Shown: positions 6,761 through 13,388 of the stretch, piece by piece
Position numbering within the stretch: position 1 is the first letter of the stretch
Layout of the letters: each line of letters begins with the position of its first letter
Assembly: GCA_015654495.1 (NCBI GenBank)
Contig: JAATGW010000719.1
Span: 1 to 19,137 of the forward strand
Direction of reading: 5' to 3'
DNA: 19,137 nucleotides
Origin: Chitinophagales bacterium
Lineage (GTDB): Bacteria; Bacteroidota; Bacteroidia; Chitinophagales; Chitinophagaceae
Notes under the pieces: generated by a model
What the model saw: only the letters and a program-made list of their open reading frames with translations
Told to the model about the DNA's origin: nothing
Database searches by the model: none
Program-made: the position numbers and the translations under genes

Positions 6761-8032
6761 ATGATTTTAATTGTTGACGACAAGCAGGAAAATCTTTTTT
6801 CTCTGAAAACACTGTTGCACCTTAACTTTTACGAGGTGGATACTGCTATGTCAGGAGAAGAAGCGCTTCGGAAAATCCTGCAACATGATTATGAATTGAT
6901 AATACTCGATGTTCAGATGCCGGGCATGGACGGTTTCGAAGTTGCAGAAGCAGTCACCAGTCTTAACAAAACCCGCGACATACCTATTATTTTCCTGAGT
7001 GCGGTAAATATTAATAAGCGGTTTATTACAAAAGGATATTCATCCGGAGGAGTCGATTATGTTACCAAGCCTTTTGATCCGGACCTCCTCTTGTTAAAAG
7101 TGAAGACCTTTTACAGGCTTTTTGAACAAACCCGCGAATTGAAAAAGATTCAGTCGGTGCTTACAGATGAAATTGAAATCAGGAAAAAAGCTGAGCAGGC
7201 GCTGCAGAATAGTAATCTGCATCTGGAAGAAAAAGTGAAAGAAAGAACTAATGAACTTTTATCCAGCAATAAGGCTCTTGAGATGAGTAACGCTGAATTA
7301 CAGCAATATGCCTCAGTTGCTTCACATGATCTTCAGGAACCACTCAGAAAGATCGCGACATTCAGCCGGATCATCCAGGAAAAATTCCTTGTCAGATCAG
7401 AAGAAGCAGAAATGTTCATGAATAAGGTGATCTCTTCTTCAGAGAGAATGCGAATTCTTATAAATGACCTTCTCAATTACAGCAAACTTTCAGCAGTATC
7501 TCATTTTTCCAATACTGATATGAATGCCCTGCTACAGGGAGTTGTAGCTGACCTGGAACTTTCTATCAAAGAAAAAAATGCTGAGGTGGCGGCAGGTCAA
7601 TTGCCCGGGGCTGAAATCATTCCCGGTCAGATCCGCCAGGTGTTTCAGAATCTGCTCAGCAACGCGCTCAAGTTTTCAAGAAAGGAAAAAAAGCCGGTAA
7701 TCCGGATATATGGTGAAATAATTTCTGAAAAAAAATTTGATGCATCGCCGGAACGGGATGGCCATTATCTCAGAATATGTGTTGAAGACAATGGGATCGG
7801 ATTCGACAATATTTATTCAGAAAAAATTTTCACGATTTTTCAACGCCTGCACCGGAAAGAAGAGTATGAAGGTACCGGCATCGGTCTGGCCATTGTGAAA
7901 AAAATAATCGACAACCACAATGGCATTCTTATGGCAAAGAGCCATATAGAATCAGGAACCACATTTACAATCATCATCCCATTAAAACAAATAAAGGCCG
8001 TTCACGATAACAGCTTAATTTCTGCGGTATGA
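6761..8032 (+). CDS. receiver-histidine kinase, cytoplasmic, phytochrome-type H-box
   Basis: The 423-residue soluble protein has a receiver domain at about 1-118 (Asp6-Asp7, phospho-acceptor Asp50 in ILDVQMPGMDG, Ser80, Lys103-Pro), a coiled-coil linker at about 120-182, and a HisKA domain with His189 in the phytochrome-like motif ASHDLQEPLRK. The HATPase domain follows, with N-box NLLSNALKFS, G1 box DNGIGFD and G2 box GTGIGLAI. With the receiver in front and no sensor or membrane segment, its activity is probably set by phosphorylation of Asp50 by another kinase, such as the hybrid kinase next door. Its last 4 bases overlap the start of that gene (ATGA), so the two are translationally coupled. 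Confidence 0.9.
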   Translation: MILIVDDKQENLFSLKTLLHLNFYEVDTAMSGEEALRKILQHDYELIILDVQMPGMDGFEVAEAVTSLNKTRDIPIIFLSAVNINKRFITKGYSSGGVDYVTKPFDPDLLLLKVKTFYRLFEQTRELKKIQSVLTDEIEIRKKAEQALQNSNLHLEEKVKERTNELLSSNKALEMSNAELQQYASVASHDLQEPLRKIATFSRIIQEKFLVRSEEAEMFMNKVISSSERMRILINDLLNYSKLSAVSHFSNTDMNALLQGVVADLELSIKEKNAEVAAGQLPGAEIIPGQIRQVFQNLLSNALKFSRKEKKPVIRIYGEIISEKKFDASPERDGHYLRICVEDNGIGFDNIYSEKIFTIFQRLHRKEEYEGTGIGLAIVKKIIDNHNGILMAKSHIESGTTFTIIIPLKQIKAVHDNSLISAV

Positions 8033-11000
8033 ATTCATTCAAGAAAAATCTTTTTATAGGTTATGGAGTTTCTCTTTTCCTGCTTCTCGCCAGCTCAATA
8101 GCTTCCTATATCAGTATCAGCAACCTGCTGAGCAGTTCAGGCTGGGTAACCCATACTTATGAAGTTTCAAGAGATCTGGATGAAGTGATAGCTACGCTGA
8201 AAGAAGCCGAGTCGGGCCAGCGCGGGTTTCTCATAACGGGCGATGAAAGGTATCTGGAGCCATACAAGGGGTCACGTGAAAGAATGATGCGCATTATCGG
8301 TCGTGTGAAAGAACTGACGGTTGATAATCCGGTGCAGCAAGCGGATTGTGACCGCCTGCTTGACATGGCGCAAAAACGCTTGCAGTATCTCGGCAACCTG
8401 ATTGAGCGAAAAAGATCCGGACAGTTACTCTCAGACAGTCTGCTCAATATTGGCAGGGATTATATGGATAATACGGCAAGCCTTATTAACGTGATGCAGC
8501 AGCGGGAAGAAAAACTGCTTGTACAAAGAACAGCAACACTTAAGCGCTTCGCAACAGCAACTCCACTACTGATCGTTATTGCATCTCTGCTGGCGATCGC
8601 AGTAACAATTGTGTCTCTTATCCGGTTAAGCAAGGATTATAATAGCAGGTATGCCCTCCAGCTTGAGCTGGAGAGAAAAGAACAGGAGATCAATAATCGC
8701 CTGGCCGCAGTAGATTCTATTGCCAACGAAATTTCATCAGGTAACTACCAGATAAAAGTGAATGATGCGCGTAATGATGCATTAGGAAGCATTGCAGGAT
8801 CGCTGAACCGCATGTCCCAATCTCTGGAACAGTCTTTCAATGCGCTGTCAGAAAAAGAATGGCTCCAGACCGGGATCGCATCGCTGAGTGATATCATGAT
8901 CAGCGATCAGAATATGCAAAGCCTTACCACACGCATTCTGGATTTCGTGGTTGAATATTCCGGCGCAAATGCAGGATCATTTTACCTGGTGGATAATGAC
9001 GGTGATCTGCAACTGAACAGCGGATTTGCAATCAACCCGGGACATCGGTATCAGAAGCTCGTATCAGGAGAAGCTCTTGCCGGCCAGGTTGCAAGGATGG
9101 GAAAATCAATCGAGATTAGTAATATCCCACCAGACAATTATGTGATGAGTTTTTTACCGGGCAATATTCGGCCGAAAGCGGTTATTGGTATTCCTCTGTT
9201 CTTCAATAATTTACTTAAGGGTGTAATCGAACTTTCAACTCTCGATGAATTTACATCGAAAACCAAATCCTTCCTGGATGCGGCCGCGGGAAATATAGGC
9301 ATCGCAATAAATACCATGCAGAACAAACAACGCGTGGAAGAATTGCTGGAAGAAACACAATCGCAATCTGAAGAGTTACAGAGCCAGCATAGTGAAATGG
9401 AAAATATAAATGCAGAACTGGAGATCCAGGCAGAAAAACTGCAGGCCTCAGAAGAAGAGTTAAAAGTGCAGCAGGAAGAACTGCTACAGGCGAATCAGGA
9501 ACTCGAGGAAAGAAGCCGTGAACTTGAAGAAAAAAATGAACTTATTCTTGAGCGTAATTTCGATATTCAGAAAAAAGCAGAAGAGCTCACTTTGAGTACA
9601 AGGTATAAGTCAGAGTTTCTTGCAAACATGTCCCATGAACTTCGAACACCTTTAAATTCCATCCTTTTATTATCAAGATTACTTTCTGAAAATCACTCCA
9701 ACAATCTTAACAAAGACCAGATTGAATATGCTGAAGTAATTCAAACTTCCGGGAAAGGACTGCTTACGCTTATTGATGAAATACTTGATCTCTCAAAAAT
9801 AGAAGCCGGCAAAATGGATCTTGAATATACTGATGTGATGATCCAGTCTGTTGCTGATGGATTGACATCCCTGCTTGCGCCACTGGCAAAAGACAAAGGG
9901 ATTGACTTTAGTATAAATGTTGATAAGGAAGTTCCGGGAATTCTTGAAACAGATAAACTCAGGCTTGAACAGATTCTGAAAAACCTATTGAGCAATGCGC
10001 TCAAGTTTACAAAAAAAGGCTCGGTACAGCTTGATATTTATAAGGCCGGCTACAGCATTGCATTCTCGGTAAAAGATACAGGCATCGGCATTGCAGCCGA
10101 CAAACAGAAAACAATTTTTGAAGCATTTCAGCAGGCTGACGGATCTACCCGCAGGCAATTTGGCGGAACAGGGCTCGGGCTCTCTATAAGCCGGGAACTG
10201 GCAAAATTGCTTGGTGGAGAAATACAATTAAAAAGTGAAGAAGGCAAGGGAAGTGAATTCATCCTTTATGTACCAATGCGGAAAGTAAAAATTGCTGAAA
10301 CTGTTACAGAAACCGACGCAGGTTTTATAAAGCCAGCCGGAACAGGGGCTGAACAGCGATATATTTCTACCAATATTCCTGCCTCAGTAGCGGATGACAG
10401 AAATAATATTTCACCGGCAGACAAAACAATTCTGATCATTGAAGACGATACTTCCTTTGCAAAATCGCTGCTGGATTTCACAAGGAGCAAAGGTTATAAA
10501 GGTGTTGTGGCTGTACGTGGGGATGAAGGTATTCAGCTCGCAAAAGAACTGATGCCTGCCGGTATTTTACTTGATGTACAGTTACCAATAAAGAGTGGAT
10601 GGGAAGTAATGGACGAGCTAAAATCAGATCCTGTGACGAGGCCATTACCGGTGCACATGATGTCTTCGCATGAAGTGAGGATGAAAAGTCTTTCCAAGGG
10701 AGCTGTTGATTTTATCAATAAGCCGGTTGCTTTTGAAAAACTTTCGGAGATGTTCCGGAAAATAGAAGAAGCACTGACGAGGCATCCGAAGAAAGTACTG
10801 ATCGTGGAAGAAAATACCAAACATGCGGAAGCTCTGTCTTATTTTCTCCGGAGCTATCAGGTTGTTTCTGAAATAACAACTTCGGTTGGCGATGGTATCC
10901 GTGCACTGAGTGACAAAGATGTCGACTGCGTAATACTCGATATGGGAATACCTGCCCAGGGCGGTTATGACACCCTTGAGCGGATCAAAAAAACAAAGGG

Positions 11001-11592
11001 ATTTGAAAACCTGCCGATCATCGTTTTCACAGGAAAAAATCTTTCGCATGTCGAAGAGATGAAACTGAAACAATATGCTGATTCAATTGTTATAAAAACT
11101 GCTCATTCCTATCAGCGTATTCTCGATGAAGTAAGTCTTTTTCTTCACCTGGTAGAAGAAAATAAAAAGGACAGCAAGAGCACAAAGTATAAGAGAATGG
11201 GTGAACTCAGTGAAGTGTTGAAAGGAAAAACCGTACTTGTTGCGGATGACGATGTACGGAATATTTTTTCTCTCACAAAATCACTGGAAACCTTTGGCGT
11301 AAATGTGATTTCTGCAATGGATGGCAAAGAAGCTCTTCAGCAGCTTGAAAAAAATGAAAGCGTTGATCTCGTCCTTATGGATATGATGATGCCGGAAATG
11401 GACGGATATGAATCCACCCGCAGAATCCGTGAGAATGCAAAATATAAAACATTGCCGGTGATTGCTGTTACAGCAAAAGCCATGACCGGCGATCGTGAGA
11501 AATGTATCAATGCAGGAGCTTCAGATTACATAACAAAACCGGTAGATGTGGATCAGCTGGTTTCGCTGTTAAGGGTATGGTTGTATAATTAG
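8029..11592 (+). CDS. CHASE3-HAMP-GAF hybrid histidine kinase with three receivers
   Basis: The 1187-residue protein has a membrane segment at about 8-29, a periplasmic CHASE3 domain (about 36-170, signature ESGQRGFLITGDERYLEPY), a second membrane segment at about 175-198, a HAMP-like region (about 199-275) and a GAF domain (about 281-430). A Glu/Gln-rich coiled coil (about 432-520) and HisKA with His536 in NMSHELRTP follow, then HATPase (N-box LLSNALKFT, DTGIGIA, GGTGLGLS). Three receivers complete it, with phospho-acceptors Asp849, Asp971 and Asp1118. The second receiver is the most divergent: its acidic pocket is Glu-Glu and its conserved Lys is followed by Thr instead of Pro. The third resembles the lone receiver in the next gene. 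CHASE3 ligands are unknown. The protein is likely the membrane input of the operon. Confidence 0.92.
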   Translation: MNSFKKNLFIGYGVSLFLLLASSIASYISISNLLSSSGWVTHTYEVSRDLDEVIATLKEAESGQRGFLITGDERYLEPYKGSRERMMRIIGRVKELTVDNPVQQADCDRLLDMAQKRLQYLGNLIERKRSGQLLSDSLLNIGRDYMDNTASLINVMQQREEKLLVQRTATLKRFATATPLLIVIASLLAIAVTIVSLIRLSKDYNSRYALQLELERKEQEINNRLAAVDSIANEISSGNYQIKVNDARNDALGSIAGSLNRMSQSLEQSFNALSEKEWLQTGIASLSDIMISDQNMQSLTTRILDFVVEYSGANAGSFYLVDNDGDLQLNSGFAINPGHRYQKLVSGEALAGQVARMGKSIEISNIPPDNYVMSFLPGNIRPKAVIGIPLFFNNLLKGVIELSTLDEFTSKTKSFLDAAAGNIGIAINTMQNKQRVEELLEETQSQSEELQSQHSEMENINAELEIQAEKLQASEEELKVQQEELLQANQELEERSRELEEKNELILERNFDIQKKAEELTLSTRYKSEFLANMSHELRTPLNSILLLSRLLSENHSNNLNKDQIEYAEVIQTSGKGLLTLIDEILDLSKIEAGKMDLEYTDVMIQSVADGLTSLLAPLAKDKGIDFSINVDKEVPGILETDKLRLEQILKNLLSNALKFTKKGSVQLDIYKAGYSIAFSVKDTGIGIAADKQKTIFEAFQQADGSTRRQFGGTGLGLSISRELAKLLGGEIQLKSEEGKGSEFILYVPMRKVKIAETVTETDAGFIKPAGTGAEQRYISTNIPASVADDRNNISPADKTILIIEDDTSFAKSLLDFTRSKGYKGVVAVRGDEGIQLAKELMPAGILLDVQLPIKSGWEVMDELKSDPVTRPLPVHMMSSHEVRMKSLSKGAVDFINKPVAFEKLSEMFRKIEEALTRHPKKVLIVEENTKHAEALSYFLRSYQVVSEITTSVGDGIRALSDKDVDCVILDMGIPAQGGYDTLERIKKTKGFENLPIIVFTGKNLSHVEEMKLKQYADSIVIKTAHSYQRILDEVSLFLHLVEENKKDSKSTKYKRMGELSEVLKGKTVLVADDDVRNIFSLTKSLETFGVNVISAMDGKEALQQLEKNESVDLVLMDMMMPEMDGYESTRRIRENAKYKTLPVIAVTAKAMTGDREKCINAGASDYITKPVDVDQLVSLLRVWLYN

Positions 11593-11606
11593 ATTGTATC
11601 CGGATA

Positions 11607-11981
11607 ATGAACAGCGAAAGGCATATTCTTATTATTGATGACGATAGCAGGAATATTTTCGCGCTGAAGGCGGTTTTGCAGTCAAGGGGACTGCAATGTA
11701 TTACTGCTTTCGACATGAAAGGAGGATTTGAAAAATTGCATAGTTCAGACCCGATCGGACTTGTTTTAATGGATATGATGATGCCGGAAATGGATGGATA
11801 TGAAGCAATCGGGAAAATAAAGACAGATCCGGATTTTTCAAAATTGCCGGTTATTGCTGTAACGGCACAAGCTATGCCAGGCGACAGGGAAAAATGCCTG
11901 TCTGCAGGCGCTGATGACTATATTGCAAAACCGGTGGATGTCGACCAACTTCTGAACCTCCTGGAAAAATACCTGAAATGA
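11607..11981 (+). CDS. single-domain response regulator (duplicate of hybrid-kinase receiver 3)
   Basis: The 124-residue product is only a receiver domain: Asp11-Asp12-Asp13, phospho-acceptor Asp56 in LMDMMMPEMDGYE, Thr/Ala switch in VTAQAM, and Lys-Pro in IAKPVDVDQLL. It is strikingly like the last receiver of the preceding hybrid kinase, including the MPGDREKC/MTGDREKC stretch and the PVDVDQL end, and the DNA around Asp is nearly identical (11377-11411 and 11769-11803). It starts 14 bp after the kinase stop and overlaps cheR by 4 bp (ATGA). It probably carries phosphate from the hybrid kinase to, or away from, the CheR/CheB pair; that role is inference. Confidence 0.9.
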   Translation: MNSERHILIIDDDSRNIFALKAVLQSRGLQCITAFDMKGGFEKLHSSDPIGLVLMDMMMPEMDGYEAIGKIKTDPDFSKLPVIAVTAQAMPGDREKCLSAGADDYIAKPVDVDQLLNLLEKYLK

Positions 11982-12811
11982 AAGGTACAGACCTTGCTCT
12001 CTTACGTGATGAAGACCTGGAATTGCTGTTGAATGAAATTTTCATTTCACATGGTTATGATTTTACCAATTATGCCCGCGCCTCACTCAAACGAAGGATC
12101 ACAAGGATTATGGTGATCGACCGGCTCCCCAGTTTTGCTGAATTGTACTACCGGGTAAAATCAGACGAAAACTATATCCCCCATATTATCCGGCAACTGA
12201 CCGTAAACGTTACGGAAATGTTCCGCGATCCGCATACTTTTAAAGTATTACGTGAAGAAGTGCTGCCGGTTCTCGCAACACATCCTTTTATCCGGATATG
12301 GCATGCAGGATGTTCAACCGGTGAGGAAGTGTATTCAATGGCAATCCTTCTGGAAGAAGCGAATCTGCTTCATAAAGCACTTATCTATGCTACGGATATC
12401 AATGCACATGTTATTGAAAATATTAAGCGGGGCATTTTTCCCATGCAGCATATGAAAAACTATTCAGAAAACTATATTCTGAGTGGAGGAAGACGTGATT
12501 TTTCCAAATATTATACTGCCAAATATGAATGGGCTAAGTTTGACGACAAACTGAAAGAAAGGATGATTGTCGCTACGCACAACCTTGTTTCGGATCGCTC
12601 TTTCAATGAATTCCAACTGATCTGTTGCCGGAATGTTTTGATTTACTTTGATAAGGAACTGCAGGACAAAGTGCTGACGCTTTTCGACGACAGTCTTGAT
12701 AAACTTGGTTTTCTGGTGCTGGGATCAAAGGAAAATATCCGGTTCACTTCGGTCGCATCAAATTACAGGCAGATGGAGAATAAAGAAAAAATATGGAGGA
12801 AAATGCGATAA
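11978..12811 (+). CDS. cheR: CheR-type protein-glutamate methyltransferase
   Basis: The 277-residue product matches the CheR family along its whole length: an N-terminal helical domain (about 8-75), then the SAM-binding Rossmann domain with motif I at 109-117 (HAGCSTGEE), ATDIN for the ribose-binding acid (about 145) and CRNVLIYF (217-224). CheR enzymes transfer methyl groups from SAM to glutamates of chemoreceptor coiled coils. No chemoreceptor, CheA or CheW lies in the window, and the gene is inside a hybrid-kinase operon, so its substrate may be another coiled-coil protein, for example the kinase at 8029-11592. It overlaps the receiver gene by 4 bp and cheB by 19 bp. Confidence 0.9.
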   Translation: MKGTDLALLRDEDLELLLNEIFISHGYDFTNYARASLKRRITRIMVIDRLPSFAELYYRVKSDENYIPHIIRQLTVNVTEMFRDPHTFKVLREEVLPVLATHPFIRIWHAGCSTGEEVYSMAILLEEANLLHKALIYATDINAHVIENIKRGIFPMQHMKNYSENYILSGGRRDFSKYYTAKYEWAKFDDKLKERMIVATHNLVSDRSFNEFQLICCRNVLIYFDKELQDKVLTLFDDSLDKLGFLVLGSKENIRFTSVASNYRQMENKEKIWRKMR

Positions 12812-13386
12812 TACGATTTAAGATTATTGCCATCGGCGGTTCCGCCGGGAGTCTGGATACTGTTCTCAGGATATTCCAAACCCCCGACCTACCGGTATCT
12901 TCCTCATATGTTGTTGTTATTCACCGGAAAAATGATCCATCTTCCATTTTAAGTGAACTGATATCAGCAAGAACATACCTGCCTGTTAAAGAGGTGGAAG
13001 ACAAGGAGCCTATCTCGCCCGGAACAATTTATATCGCACCTTCTGATTATCATTTGCTGATTGAAGATGAAAAAACTTTTTCACTGGACAGCTCTGAAAA
13101 AGTTCACCATAGCCGGCCAAGTATCGACGTAACATTTGAATCTCTTGCAGAAATATTCGGAGATGCTGTTATCGGAATTCTTCTTTCCGGTGCAAATGCC
13201 GACGGTGCTGAAGGACTGAGAAAGATCCGTGACGCCGGAGGATACACAATTGTACAGAATCCGGCAACATCTGAAGTGGGCTATATGCCACAACAGGCTA
13301 TCAACTTAAAGGCTGCTGTAGAAGTGACAGATGCTACAATAATTCCCGACACAATCCTACGTTTAACGTTAAATGCTGAACGTTGA
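12793..13386 (+). CDS. cheB: CheB-type methylesterase, catalytic domain only
   Basis: The 197-residue product corresponds to the C-terminal esterase domain of CheB. The catalytic triad is visible: Ser17 in GGSAGS, His44 in VIHRKND and Asp137 in GANADGAEG, with spacings close to those of enterobacterial CheB. The remaining conserved features are IYIAPSDYHLL, SRPSIDVTFESLAE and PATSEVGYMPQQA. The N-terminal receiver of classical CheB is missing, so control must come from elsewhere, perhaps from the lone receiver two genes upstream. It should remove methyl esters set by the CheR next door. It starts 19 bp inside cheR. Its last codons (RLTLNAER) are encoded by a heptamer repeat array, which may mean that the C-terminus has been altered by repeat insertion. 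Confidence 0.9.
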   Translation: MEENAIIRFKIIAIGGSAGSLDTVLRIFQTPDLPVSSSYVVVIHRKNDPSSILSELISARTYLPVKEVEDKEPISPGTIYIAPSDYHLLIEDEKTFSLDSSEKVHHSRPSIDVTFESLAEIFGDAVIGILLSGANADGAEGLRKIRDAGGYTIVQNPATSEVGYMPQQAINLKAAVEVTDATIIPDTILRLTLNAER

Positions 13387-13388
13387 AC
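13361..13388. repeat. four heptamers of GTTNAAC type over the cheB stop codon
   Basis: The units are GTTTAAC, GTTAAAT, GCTGAAC and GTTGAAC, in phase without gaps. They encode the last residues of CheB and its stop codon and fill the 2-bp gap to the convergent beta-barrel gene. The array is more degenerate than that at 2651-2678. Confidence 0.65.

Noticed and set aside
12793..13386. CheB as a truncated pseudogene because the receiver is missing
   Set aside because: The catalytic triad and all esterase motifs are intact, and the gene is coupled to cheR; it is a stand-alone esterase.
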